Assembly (NCBI GenBank): GCA_050186825.1
Contig: JBFWYD010000063.1
Location: 1-64,000, forward strand
DNA length: 64,000 bases
DNA from: NORP233 sp050186825
GTDB lineage: Bacteria > Planctomycetota > J058
Direction of reading: 5' to 3'
Positions within the stretch are counted from its first letter, which is position 1. The number at the start of each line of letters is the position of its first letter. The position numbers and the translations under genes were made by a program. Shown here piece after piece: positions 26,611 to 35,825 of this stretch. Under the pieces are notes generated by a model. The model saw nothing but the letters and a program-made list of their open reading frames with translations. It made no database searches and was not told the origin of the DNA.

Positions 26611-28863
26611 CTAGCGCGCGTCCAGGAGCGCGTTCAGGTCGTAGAAGGTGCCCTTGTTCTGCGAGGCCAGGTCGCGCATGAAGTCGCCCAGGACCAGGCT
26701 GTTGGCCGCGGCGGTCGCGATGCCCAGGTCCGTCGCGATCTGGGCGACCGCGGCGTTGCGGACGGTCTGCTCCTGGTCCACCGCCACCGTCGTCTTGTCG
26801 AGCCAGTCGGTCTTGTAGCGCGCGCGCACCTGCCCCTGGACCGTCTCCGTGGCCCCGAAGTCGGCCGGGTTGACGATGAACCCGTAGGTGTCGATGTGCA
26901 CCTTGCCGCCCGGGTTCCAGGTCTTGACCTGGTTCAGGATCTTCTTCTCGTGCGTGGTGGCCCCCGAGGTCGGCAGGCCGTCGGAGAGGAAGACCATGGC
27001 CTCGGAGCCGGAGACCTGGAAGGCGTTCTCGAGCGCGCCGTAGGTGTTGGTGCTGCCCCTGGCCGCGGCCAGGATCGTCAGCGTCGAGCTGATCCAGTAC
27101 TTCGCGGCCCGGCGGTTGGGCAGGTTGGCGGGCACGAGCGTCGGGCGCCAGGCCGGGCGCACCGCGTTGTCGAAGGGGATCATCGTGAAGCTCTGATCGC
27201 GGCCGAGCGCGTCGATGAAGGCCATCAGCTGCTGGCAGCAGAGGTTGAAGCGCGAGAGCGTGCGCCCCGGGTCCAGCGCGGTCATCGAGCCCGAGATGTC
27301 GATCACCACCACCACGTCGCCCTTGGGCGTCTTGAGCAGCGGCTCGGGCGGGCAGTCGAGGCGGTCGAAGGTGTAGGGGCCGTCGCAGCGCACGTAGTCC
27401 CAGGTGTCGCGCGACCCGTAGACCGCCACGCCCACGTCGTCGTCCGAGAGCCCGGCGCCGGGCTGGAAGGGCAGCCGCTCGGGGTCGAAGAACAGGAACT
27501 CGAGCCGGCGGTTGGTCTGGCTCTTGGCCTCGGTCTTGATCTTGAGGTAGTGGGCCCCGCAGCCCAGCGTGCGCCGCTCGGCGTCGAGGAAGGCGGCCTG
27601 GACGGCCGCGCGACCCGAGGCCAGCTTCGCCTTCTGCTCCTTGACCAGGGCGGTCACCTCGACCGACTGCTGCTTCTTCCGCGCCTCGTCGGTCTTCTTG
27701 CCCGTCCTCGGGTCCTCGGCCGCGAGGATCCGGTCCTGCGCCTCCTTGGAGAACACCAGGGGCATCACCTGATCGCGGAGGGCGTCGTCGTAGAACTGGT
27801 AGACCGCCTTCCAGGCCTCGACCTCGTCCCAGCTCGCGGCGGTCATCGCGATCCGGCGGTCCTTGCAGAGCTTCTGGAACCCGGCGAAGCCGCTCTTGGG
27901 CTCGCAGCCGACCCAGTCCTCGACCGTCTTGGCGTCGACATCCGCCTTGGCGGAGGCCCCCGACTCCTTGAGGTGCGTGCGGCACTCCAGCGCCGACGCC
28001 GCCCAGGCCGCCTGGTCGCCCACCAGGAGGTGGAGGATGTTCTCGGCGCGTCGCCGCGAGAGGCCCAGGTTGTCGTAGCCGCGGTCCTCGCCGGTCGCGT
28101 CGGTGTGGCCCGCGATCAGGAGCTTCTCCTTGGGGTAGTCGACCGCGTGCTCCAGCACGAGCGCCAGCACCCCCAGCCCCTCGGGCAGGAGCAGGTGGCT
28201 GTCGTGGTTGAACTGGATCTGCTTGCACTCCAGCCGGCGGCACCAGCCCTTCTCCAGCGGGTCGCACAGGAGCACGTGGCGCTTCTTCTTGAGCGCCTCG
28301 AAGCCGACCTTCCAGGCGTGGCCGCGCTTGGTCTGCTCGGTGAGGTCGACCACGGTCAGCCCGGGGAAGGAGAAGTCGACCTCGCCCTCGCCGGCGACGA
28401 AGAACAGGGCGTGGTCGAAGCGCCCGTCCTGGAGCTTGGGCGCGGTCTCCTGGGGGACCTCGACCTTGCCCTGCTCCATGCTCTTGAGCTCGAACTCGGG
28501 CGTGACCGTCAGCCCGAGCTTGTCGGGCTGGTCGCCCCACTTCTCGGGGTAGCAGCGCACGAAGAGCACCTGGTCGGGGGGCGGGAGCTTGCCCGCGGCC
28601 TGGTAGTCGCGGCCGCGCGCCTTGGGCACGACCAGGACCCGCTCGGTCTCGCTGGTCACGACCTTGGCGTAGCTGCCGCCCGAGGCCAGCGGCGCCGAGC
28701 CCTCGCCGCGCAGCAGCTCGAAGCGCCGCCGCGAGGTCATCTGGAGCGTGCGCGTCTGGTTGGGGTTGACCGTCCAGGCCATCTTCTGGGTCTTGCAGTT
28801 GGGGCAGACCTTGACGGCGTCGCTCAGGACCTCGGTGTTGCAGGTCTGGCACTCCCAGGGCAT
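26611..28863 (-). CDS. Zinc ribbon - OmpA-like - vWA domain protein (paralog A)
   Basis: 750 residues, collinear with the next gene throughout: zinc ribbon (CQTC, CPNC), NPNQTRTLQMTSRRRFE, OmpA-like half 1 (GHTDATGEDRGYDNLGLSRRRAENI), TLGCGAHYLKIKTEAKSQTN, and vWA MIDAS DISGSM, SDGLPTSG. It differs mainly in the helical insert, which carries a Lys/Glu-rich stretch. The start ATG follows GGGGGAGG at spacing 4, so this is the first gene of the operon. The protein is predicted cytoplasmic. It may be a scaffold that binds a phosphorylated or metal-coordinated partner of the divergent kinases at 28936 and 31050. Confidence 0.85.
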   Translation of the reverse strand: MPWECQTCNTEVLSDAVKVCPNCKTQKMAWTVNPNQTRTLQMTSRRRFELLRGEGSAPLASGGSYAKVVTSETERVLVVPKARGRDYQAAGKLPPPDQVLFVRCYPEKWGDQPDKLGLTVTPEFELKSMEQGKVEVPQETAPKLQDGRFDHALFFVAGEGEVDFSFPGLTVVDLTEQTKRGHAWKVGFEALKKKRHVLLCDPLEKGWCRRLECKQIQFNHDSHLLLPEGLGVLALVLEHAVDYPKEKLLIAGHTDATGEDRGYDNLGLSRRRAENILHLLVGDQAAWAASALECRTHLKESGASAKADVDAKTVEDWVGCEPKSGFAGFQKLCKDRRIAMTAASWDEVEAWKAVYQFYDDALRDQVMPLVFSKEAQDRILAAEDPRTGKKTDEARKKQQSVEVTALVKEQKAKLASGRAAVQAAFLDAERRTLGCGAHYLKIKTEAKSQTNRRLEFLFFDPERLPFQPGAGLSDDDVGVAVYGSRDTWDYVRCDGPYTFDRLDCPPEPLLKTPKGDVVVVIDISGSMTALDPGRTLSRFNLCCQQLMAFIDALGRDQSFTMIPFDNAVRPAWRPTLVPANLPNRRAAKYWISSTLTILAAARGSTNTYGALENAFQVSGSEAMVFLSDGLPTSGATTHEKKILNQVKTWNPGGKVHIDTYGFIVNPADFGATETVQGQVRARYKTDWLDKTTVAVDQEQTVRNAAVAQIATDLGIATAAANSLVLGDFMRDLASQNKGTFYDLNALLDAR

Positions 28864-28922
28864 GGGACCTCCCCCTCAGGCGCCGTGCGCCAGCGGCACA
28901 GGATCGCACGCGGCCCCCTCGA

Positions 28923-28928
28923 TAGAGT
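28923..28928 (+). promoter_or_regulatory. -10 box (TAGAGT), leaderless promoter of the kinase-FHA gene
   Basis: TAGAGT is followed by 7 nt and then the GTG at 28936; there is no ribosome site. Confidence 0.45.
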
Positions 28929-28935
28929 GGCGCCC

Positions 28936-31056
28936 GTGACGCCCAACGAGGGTCCCAGCCCCGGCGAAACGCACGCAGGCTGCGTGGTCGAGCGCATGCT
29001 CGGCCGCGGCGCGATGGGCCTGGTCTACCTGGCCCGGCGCGGGGCCGAGACCGTGGTGCTCAAGGTGCTCGCCCCCGCGCTGGCCCACGACGCGGGCGCG
29101 CGCCAGCGCTTCCTGCGCGAGTGGGAGGCGCTCTCGCGCCTGCACCCGCATCCGAACGTGGTCCGCGTGCTCGACGTGCGCGGCGACGGCCCGCTCCCCT
29201 GCGCGGTGATCGAGCACGTCCCCGGCGAGGCCCTCGACCAGACCCTCCTGCGCGAGGGGCGGCTCGCCCCGCGCCGCGCGGCCGAGCTGACCCGCGACCT
29301 GGCGCGCGGGCTCGCGGCCGTCCACGCCCACGGGCTGCTGCACCGCGACGTCAAGCCGGCCAACGCGATCGCGCCCCCCGGCGGCGCGGCCAAGCTGATC
29401 GACTTCGGCCTGGCCAAGGACCTGTTCCGCACCGGCCTGACCCAGCCCGGCCAGCTCCTGGGCACCGTGCTCTACATGCCGCCCGAGGTGTGGGAGGAGG
29501 AGGAGACCGACGCGCGCAGCGACGTGTTCTCGCTCGGGGCCACGCTCTACCACCTGCTCACCGGGCAGCCGCCCTTCCAGGGCGACGACGTGGACGAGGT
29601 GGCCGACGCGGTGCTCGAGGGCGCCTACGCGCCGCTGCGCGAGCTCGCGCCCGAGGCCCCGCTCGACCTCGACCTCGTGGTCCGCCAGGCGCTCATGACC
29701 GACCCTTCCCTGCGCTACGCGCGCATGGACGAGCTGGCGCGCGACCTCGACGCCGTCCTCGCGGGCGGCGAGGCGCGCGCGCCTGTCCTGCGGCTGGGCC
29801 GCCAGCGCTTCGCGCTCCTCCCGGGCGAGTGGTTCGCGCTGGGGAGCGCGGGGGACGCGGCGATCCCGCTGCCCTTCCCGGGCGTGGCCCCGCGCCACGC
29901 CGAGCTGCGCCGCGAGGGCGGCCGCTTCCAGCTGCGCGACCTGCAGAGCCCGACCGGGACCCAGCTCGAGGGTCAGCGCCTCGAGCCGGGGCGACCGGTC
30001 GAGCTGCGCGACGGCGCGCGCCTGAACCTGGGCGGCGCGGTCGAGCTGCTCCTCTCGGACCCGCCCGGCGCGCGCGGCGGGGCCGCGGCCAGCCAGCAGG
30101 ACGTCGAGCGCGCGCGCTGGCCCGAGCCGATCCCGCTGCTCCTGGCCCAGGACGGCGACCCGCGGGCCTTCCTCTGCGCGCTCGAGCGCCTGCGCCCGGA
30201 CCCCTGGGTCGAGGCCGCCAGCGAGCGCGCGCTGACCCAGCTCCTCGGCCCCGAGGCTGCGCGCGCTGCGCGCGCGCGCCAGGGACCTCCCCTGGGCGGG
30301 CCCGACGAGGTGGCGCGTCGCCTCGGGGTGATGACCCAGGCCGACGTCCAGGGCGACCCCCTCGACTGGCTGGCCTGGTGGCACCAGGTCCGCCTGAGCG
30401 CGCCCGCGCAGGTGGGCGCCGCGGGCGGGCGGCCCGGCCGCCTGCTGAGCTCCAGCGGGCAGGAGGTCGCGCTCGAGGGCGAGGGCGTGCTGCTGGTCGG
30501 GCGCGACGAGCGCTGCCAGGTGCGCCTGGCCGCGCCCGCCCCGCGCCTGGCCGCGACGCTGCTCCGGCTGCACGAGCGCTGGATGGTGCTCGACGCGGGT
30601 CAGGGCGCCACTCAGCTCCGCGGCCAGCCCTGCCGGCGCGACTTCTTCGACCCCGGCGCCGAGCTCGCGTGCGGCGCGCTGCGGCTGCGCCTCGAGACGC
30701 CGCTCCCGAGCTTCGCGCCGAACGCCGAGGGCCTGATCGAGGTCGAGCCGCTGGCCTTCGAGGCGCTGTGGGTCGCGGGGCATCCCTCGCTCGCGAGCGC
30801 CGCCCTGGGCCTGGTGGTCCCGCGCGCGGCGGAGCTGCAGCGCGCGACGGCGCAGCTCTTCCCCGGCGCGCCCGACGCGGCGCGCGCCTTCCACGCCAAG
30901 CTCCAGGCCCGCGCCGCCGAGCGCGCCCGCCAGGCCGCGGCCCTCCTCGGCCGCCTGCTCGGGCCGGGCGACCCCGCGAGCTGGAGCGCGGCCCTGCCCG
31001 CGCGCCGCGCCGCGCTCGGGCCGCAGGTCGGCGCGCGGGGCGGCCTCCTGTGCTGA
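28936..31056 (+). CDS. Ser/Thr protein kinase with two FHA-like domains
   Basis: 706 residues, apparently without a TM helix, so cytoplasmic. Kinase, about 16-270: MLGRGAMGLVYLA, VVLKVLAP, HRDVKPAN, DFGLAK, GTVLYMPPE. Two FHA-like beta domains follow, at about 290-375 (FALGSAGDAAIPLPFPGVAPRHAE) and 500-580 (VLLVGRDERCQVRLAAPAPRLAA). The first keeps an Arg-His pair; the second lacks the usual Ser/His, so phospho-threonine binding is less sure there. It is divergent from the zinc ribbon/vWA operon and its stop overlaps the start of the dual-kinase gene, which argues for one pathway. Confidence 0.88.
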   Translation: MTPNEGPSPGETHAGCVVERMLGRGAMGLVYLARRGAETVVLKVLAPALAHDAGARQRFLREWEALSRLHPHPNVVRVLDVRGDGPLPCAVIEHVPGEALDQTLLREGRLAPRRAAELTRDLARGLAAVHAHGLLHRDVKPANAIAPPGGAAKLIDFGLAKDLFRTGLTQPGQLLGTVLYMPPEVWEEEETDARSDVFSLGATLYHLLTGQPPFQGDDVDEVADAVLEGAYAPLRELAPEAPLDLDLVVRQALMTDPSLRYARMDELARDLDAVLAGGEARAPVLRLGRQRFALLPGEWFALGSAGDAAIPLPFPGVAPRHAELRREGGRFQLRDLQSPTGTQLEGQRLEPGRPVELRDGARLNLGGAVELLLSDPPGARGGAAASQQDVERARWPEPIPLLLAQDGDPRAFLCALERLRPDPWVEAASERALTQLLGPEAARAARARQGPPLGGPDEVARRLGVMTQADVQGDPLDWLAWWHQVRLSAPAQVGAAGGRPGRLLSSSGQEVALEGEGVLLVGRDERCQVRLAAPAPRLAATLLRLHERWMVLDAGQGATQLRGQPCRRDFFDPGAELACGALRLRLETPLPSFAPNAEGLIEVEPLAFEALWVAGHPSLASAALGLVVPRAAELQRATAQLFPGAPDAARAFHAKLQARAAERARQAAALLGRLLGPGDPASWSAALPARRAALGPQVGARGGLLC

Positions 31057-34000
31057 AGCTGCCCCAGGTCCCGGGCTACACGGTCGAGGGCGAGCTGGCC
31101 GCGGGCGGGCAGGGCGTCGTGCTCCGAGCGCGGCACACGGCCTCGGGTCGCCCGGTCGCGCTCAAGCTCTCCTTCGACACCCAGCCGAGCGCCAAGCGCC
31201 GCTTCCTCCAGGAGGCGCGGGTCCTGGCCGCGCTCCAGCACCCGAACCTGGTCCGCGCCTACGAGCACGGCGAGGTCGAGGGGGTGCCCTGGCTGAGCAT
31301 GGAGCAGGTGGTGGGCGAGAGCCTGGCCAGCCTGGTGAAGACGCACGGCCCGCCGGCCAAGGAGCAGGTGGGACGCCTGCTGGCGACGGTGGCCCACGCG
31401 CTCGCGCGCTGCCACCAGGCGGGCGTGATCCATCGCGACCTGAAGCCCGAGAACGTGCTGGTCGAGCGCGCCACCGGGCGGCCGGTGGTGGTCGACTTCG
31501 GCCTGGTCAAGCGCGACCCGAACCAGCTCCACCTGGCCTCGCTCGACGACGGGCCGGACCTCTCGCTCAGCCAGAGCATCAAGGGCACGCCGGGCTACAT
31601 GGCGCCCGAGCAGGTCAACCCGCGCGAGTTCGGCGCGATCAGCCCGGCGACCGACGTCTACGCGCTCGGCGGGCTGCTCTACTTCCTGCTCACGGGCGAG
31701 CCGCCCTTCGGCGGCAAGGTCCCGGCGGTCGTGATGCGCAAGGTCACGCGCAAGGCGCCGCGCGACCCGCGCGAGCTGCGCCCCGACGCGCCGGCCCCCC
31801 TGGCCGCCCTCTGCCTGCGCTGCCTGGAGAAGCAGCAGGGCGACCGGCCGGCCTCGGCCACGGCCTTCGCGGCCGAGGTCGCGGCGGCGGCGGGGATCCC
31901 GCCCGTCCCGGCGCCGTCGGTCGCGCCCCTCGCGCTCGCGCCGCTCCCGCCCGAGTCGGAGTCGGGCTCCGAGTCGGGGTCAGGCGAGGAGCACCGGCCC
32001 GCGCGCGCCACCGCGCGCCTCCCCTTCGGAACCCTGGCCGAGGGCGCCGAGGTCGCGGGCTACCGGGTCGAGCGCCTGCTCGCGCGCGGCGGCGGCGGCG
32101 CGGTCTACGTGGCGCGCGCGCAGGACGGGACGCCGGTCGCCCTAAAGGTCCTGCACGCGGGCCTGACCGACGAGCGGCAGCGCGAGCGCTTCGTGCGCGA
32201 GCTCGAGGTCGGCCGCTCCTTCCGGCACGCGGGCGTGGTCCCGGTGCTCGGCGGCGGGGTCGAGGGCGGGCGCGGCTGGATGGCGCTCGAGTTGCTCGAG
32301 GGCGCGCGCACGATCGATCAGTACGCGCGCGAGGAGGGCCTGGTCCTGGCCGAGCGGCTGAGCCTGATGCTCCAGCTCGCGGACGCGGTCCAGGCGGCCC
32401 ACGCGGCCGGGCTGATCCACCGCGACCTCAAGCCGGACAACGTGCTCGTGACGCCCGACGGCAAGGTCAAGGTGATCGACTTCGGCCTGGCCAAGCACCT
32501 CGACAAGGAGCGCCTGACGATGAGCGGCGCCGTGATGGGCACGGTGCACTACATGGCGCCCGAGCAGGTGCGCGGCCAGGGCGCGCAGGCCGACGCCCGC
32601 ACCGACGTGTGGGCGCTGGGCGTGATCCTGCACGAGCTGATCTGCGGCCAGCGCCCCTTCGAGGGCGAGTCGAGCCTGGAGCTGATGGCGGCGATCCTCG
32701 AGGACGAGCCGCCCGACCCCTGCCGCGGCCTGGAGGAGGCCCCGCGCGGGCTGCGCGAGGTGGTGCAGGTCGCGCTGGCCAAGGACGCCGACCAGCGCTT
32801 CGCCAGCGCGCTGGCCTTCGGCCGCGACCTGGCCGCCGCCGCCAGCGGCTCGGGTGCCGTCTCCGCCTTCGACCGCGCCCGCGCGCGCACCCGCCGCCGC
32901 TACGGCGCCGCGCTCGTCGGCGGCGCGCTGGCCATGGCGGCGATCCTGTTCGGCGGCGGCGTGTTCGCGAAGCGCGCCCGCGCCGAGCGCCGCGCCCAGG
33001 CCCTGCGCGACCTGGACGACGCCGCCTGGCAGCTCCTGTGCGGCGAGGCGCCGCTCGCGAGCGCGGGCGACGAGCTGGCTGCCCTCGAGGCCCGGCTCGC
33101 GGAGCTCGACCCGCCGCTCCACGCGCACGCGCGCGCGAGCGTGGCCGTGGTCGGGGAGCTGGTCGCCGCGGCCAAGCGCGGCCGGCCGCCCGAGGCCCCG
33201 GGCGCGGACGTGGTCGCGGACGACGGCCCCTGCGCCCAGACGCTGGTCGCGGCCTGCGCGGCCTTCAGCGGCGACGCCGCCGTGGCCGTGAAGACCCTCG
33301 GCGAGCGGCTCGAGGCAGGCGCGGCCCGGCCGGAGCTCCGTCGCTGGCGCGCGCACGCCCGCGCGCGGCTGGGCCTCGCGTCCCGCGCCGACGCGCAGGA
33401 GCTCGAGGGCGACCTCGCCGCCTGGACCCAGGCCGCCGGGGCCGACGCGCTCAGCCCGCCCGAGCGCTTCGCGCGCGCGCGCGCCCGCCTGCTCCTGAAC
33501 GACGTGCCGGGCGCGCTCCAGGCGGTCGAGGGCCTGGCGGTCCCGCCGGACCTGCGCTGGGAGCTCGCCCTCGGCCGCGGCGACGCGTTGCTCTCCCTGG
33601 AGCCGGCGGAGTTGCTGAGCACCGCGCGCGCGCTGACCCCGCTCCCGGCCCCGAACCCGCGCGTCAAGGACCTGCTGCGCAAGCTGCGCCGCCGCCTCTC
33701 GACCCTGGCCCGCCAGACGACCCTCCCCCCGCGCGACATGCTCGAGGCGGCCGCCTTGATCTGGCTGGACAACCGCCTCGACCCCGAGGGCAAGCCCCCC
33801 GAGGCGGACGGCAAGGCGCTGGTCGATACCGCGACGAGCTACCGCGACCCCACCGACACGCCGGAGCGCTCCGAGCTGGCCGCCTCCCTGGCCGAGCGCT
33901 ACCCGGACGACTTCTCGGTCCAGCGCCGGGTGGCGATCTACACCCAGGGGGCGATCTACGAGCACCAGGCCCCGCTCCTCCCGGCCCTGCGCCGCGCGAT

Positions 34001-34715
34001 CGAGCGCGCCAAGACCCCTGAGCAGCGCCGCGAGCTGGAGTACATCCTCTGCCGCGAGCTCGGCGAGATCTCGGTCCGTCACGCCAAGGACGGCGCCCCG
34101 CGCGGCGACCCGGAGTCGAGCGAGTGCCTCGAGCGCACGGCGCGCCTGATCCCGCAGGTCAAGGAGGTCGAGCAGGGCTGGCTGCACGCCTCCCGCTGCC
34201 GCGCCCACTACGCCCAGGGTGAGAAGCTGAAGGCCATCGCCGAGGTCGAGCAGGGCCTGAAGCTGATCGACGACCCGATGCTCCACGGCATGTACGCCGA
34301 GATCCTCGACGAGCTCGACCGCGCCGACGAGGCCGTCCGCGAGGCCCTCCGCTTCCTGGAGGTCGTCCAGGACGGCACCGCCTGGGTGGACATGGCCGTC
34401 CGCGTCCTCTGGGACCGCCAGCGCGCCCAGCATCCCGAGGTGGTGCTGAAGGCGCTGCATCGCCACCTCGAGATCCGCCCCAACCAGGCCGGCTGGTGGA
34501 CCCGCCGCGCCTACCTCGAGCTCGGCGCGGGCGACCGCGGCGCCGCCGAGAAGAGCCTCGAGCGCGCCGCCTTCCTGTTCGGCCGCGACGTCGATCCGAG
34601 CAAGCGCGCCCTGGGCGAGCGCGCCGAGAAGCTGAAGAAGACCCTCGACGCGGAGGAGTTGAGGAAGCTGGTCGTCACGATCGAGGAGATGCGGGGGACC
34701 GGCGACTCGCCCTGA
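31050..34715 (+). CDS. Protein with two complete Ser/Thr kinase domains, TM helix and TPR-like region
   Basis: 1221 residues from GTG 31050, overlapping the previous gene by 7 nt. Kinase 1, about 8-275: ELAAGGQGVVLRA, VALK, HRDLKPEN, DFGLVK, GTPGYMAPEQ. A linker of Glu/Ser/Gly runs follows (about 295-312, the same GAGTCG hexamers as the repeat elements). Kinase 2, about 336-600: LLARGGGGAVYVA, VALKVLH, HRDLKPDN, DFGLAKH, GTVHYMAPEQ. Both carry all catalytic residues. The membrane helix is at about 617-640, then about 570 helical residues with TPR-like units (EKLKAIAEVEQGLKLIDDP). Both kinases would be cytoplasmic, so one may activate the other in cis. Confidence 0.92.
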   Translation: MLKLPQVPGYTVEGELAAGGQGVVLRARHTASGRPVALKLSFDTQPSAKRRFLQEARVLAALQHPNLVRAYEHGEVEGVPWLSMEQVVGESLASLVKTHGPPAKEQVGRLLATVAHALARCHQAGVIHRDLKPENVLVERATGRPVVVDFGLVKRDPNQLHLASLDDGPDLSLSQSIKGTPGYMAPEQVNPREFGAISPATDVYALGGLLYFLLTGEPPFGGKVPAVVMRKVTRKAPRDPRELRPDAPAPLAALCLRCLEKQQGDRPASATAFAAEVAAAAGIPPVPAPSVAPLALAPLPPESESGSESGSGEEHRPARATARLPFGTLAEGAEVAGYRVERLLARGGGGAVYVARAQDGTPVALKVLHAGLTDERQRERFVRELEVGRSFRHAGVVPVLGGGVEGGRGWMALELLEGARTIDQYAREEGLVLAERLSLMLQLADAVQAAHAAGLIHRDLKPDNVLVTPDGKVKVIDFGLAKHLDKERLTMSGAVMGTVHYMAPEQVRGQGAQADARTDVWALGVILHELICGQRPFEGESSLELMAAILEDEPPDPCRGLEEAPRGLREVVQVALAKDADQRFASALAFGRDLAAAASGSGAVSAFDRARARTRRRYGAALVGGALAMAAILFGGGVFAKRARAERRAQALRDLDDAAWQLLCGEAPLASAGDELAALEARLAELDPPLHAHARASVAVVGELVAAAKRGRPPEAPGADVVADDGPCAQTLVAACAAFSGDAAVAVKTLGERLEAGAARPELRRWRAHARARLGLASRADAQELEGDLAAWTQAAGADALSPPERFARARARLLLNDVPGALQAVEGLAVPPDLRWELALGRGDALLSLEPAELLSTARALTPLPAPNPRVKDLLRKLRRRLSTLARQTTLPPRDMLEAAALIWLDNRLDPEGKPPEADGKALVDTATSYRDPTDTPERSELAASLAERYPDDFSVQRRVAIYTQGAIYEHQAPLLPALRRAIERAKTPEQRRELEYILCRELGEISVRHAKDGAPRGDPESSECLERTARLIPQVKEVEQGWLHASRCRAHYAQGEKLKAIAEVEQGLKLIDDPMLHGMYAEILDELDRADEAVREALRFLEVVQDGTAWVDMAVRVLWDRQRAQHPEVVLKALHRHLEIRPNQAGWWTRRAYLELGAGDRGAAEKSLERAAFLFGRDVDPSKRALGERAEKLKKTLDAEELRKLVVTIEEMRGTGDSP

Positions 34716-34728
34716 GCCAGCGCGAGGT

Positions 34729-35667
34729 CTAGCTGGTCGGGATCCGCCCCTCGTTCCGCTCGAGCCACTGGGCGAAGGACTGGAGCTCCGGGTTCAACCC
34801 GCGCGAGAAGGCGACGTCACGGGCGCCGCGGAAGACCTGCTCGAAGTCGTGCTTGAACTGAAACATGTTGCCGAGGTCCTCGGCGCCGGGGAAGCCGAAG
34901 CCTCGGTAGGCGGCGGGGGAGACGGCGTCGTAGACGACCTCCTTGCCCAGGGCCTTGGAGAGCGCCGCGGCCATCTCGGCGCCGCTCAGATGCTCGCCCG
35001 CGATGCCGACGGTCTTGCCCTTGAGCTCCTCCCCGCGGCGGAAGACGCCGTGGGCGCAGCGGCCGATGTCATCGGCGGCGATGCCCGGGAGCTTCTTCTC
35101 GCCCATGGGGAGCACGAAGGAGAGCTTGCCGTCGGGGCGCGGCTTGGGGCCCATGCCGAAGTGGATCAGGTTGTCCCAGTAGAAGGAGGTCAGCAGGAAG
35201 GTCGTCGGGACCGCCTCGGCGAAGAAGCGGTCCGCCTCTCCCTTGGCGTCGAAGTGCGGGACCTTGTAGTGGCCCTGGAGCGTGGGCATCCGGTCGTCGT
35301 CGAGGGGCACCCAGCGGCGCGTGTCCTCGAGGGTGGACCAGACCACGTGCGCGACGCCGGCCTGCGCGGCCGCGGTCGCCATGTTCTGGGCGTGGGCCAG
35401 CTCCTTGGCGGGGCTGAAGTGGTCCCAGAAGAAGGTCACGCAGAAGGCGCCGTGGGCGCCGGCGAAGGCGCGCTTCAGGCTGTCTGGGTCGTCCACGCTG
35501 GCGGACACGACCTCGGCGCCGGCCTTGGCGAGCCCCTGCCCCTTGGCGCTCTTGGCGTCGCGCGTGATCGCGCGCACCGCGTAGTCCCCGCTGGCCAGGA
35601 TCGAGCGCACCAGCCCGCCGCCCTGGGCCCCCGTCGCGCCGACGACCGCGATCACCTGCTTGCTCAC
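34729..35667 (-). CDS. NmrA/HSCARG-family NAD(P)-binding protein
   Basis: 312 residues. The GTG start at 35667 is preceded by AGGAGG at spacing 7; the frame runs further upstream without a ribosome site. The Rossmann motif VVGATGAQGGGLV sits at the N-terminus, then RAITRD (NADP phosphate-binding Arg), FFWDHF, VVWSTLED in place of a catalytic Tyr-x3-Lys, and an NmrA-type C-terminal substrate lobe. Members are redox sensors or atypical short-chain dehydrogenases acting on NADPH. It converges on the dual-kinase gene and is divergent from the kinase-Kelch gene. Confidence 0.88.
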   Translation of the reverse strand: MSKQVIAVVGATGAQGGGLVRSILASGDYAVRAITRDAKSAKGQGLAKAGAEVVSASVDDPDSLKRAFAGAHGAFCVTFFWDHFSPAKELAHAQNMATAAAQAGVAHVVWSTLEDTRRWVPLDDDRMPTLQGHYKVPHFDAKGEADRFFAEAVPTTFLLTSFYWDNLIHFGMGPKPRPDGKLSFVLPMGEKKLPGIAADDIGRCAHGVFRRGEELKGKTVGIAGEHLSGAEMAAALSKALGKEVVYDAVSPAAYRGFGFPGAEDLGNMFQFKHDFEQVFRGARDVAFSRGLNPELQSFAQWLERNEGRIPTS

Positions 35668-35796
35668 TCTGGCCTCCTGTTGCGCCTCGCTGGGCGAAGG
35701 CCGGAGTCTGAGCAGGGCTTGCAGGCGGCGCAAGGCGTCCGCGGCCGACAGCGCTCCGCCTCGGCTGCGAAGGACGTGCGCGGGGAGCGAGGTGGG

Positions 35797-35802
35797 TAGG
35801 CT
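35797..35802 (+). promoter_or_regulatory. Candidate -10 (TAGGCT) for the kinase-Kelch gene
   Basis: TAGGCT predicts a start near 35809 and a short leader with CCAGGAGG (35815-35822) before ATG 35826. Confidence 0.4.
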
Positions 35803-35825
35803 GAGCGGCGGCTCCCAGGAGGCCC

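Noticed and set aside
28876..30894. Very long open frames opposite the kinase and vWA genes
   Set aside because: They are Arg/Gly/Leu/His-rich antisense shadows caused by extreme GC content; the opposite strand holds clear domain motifs.
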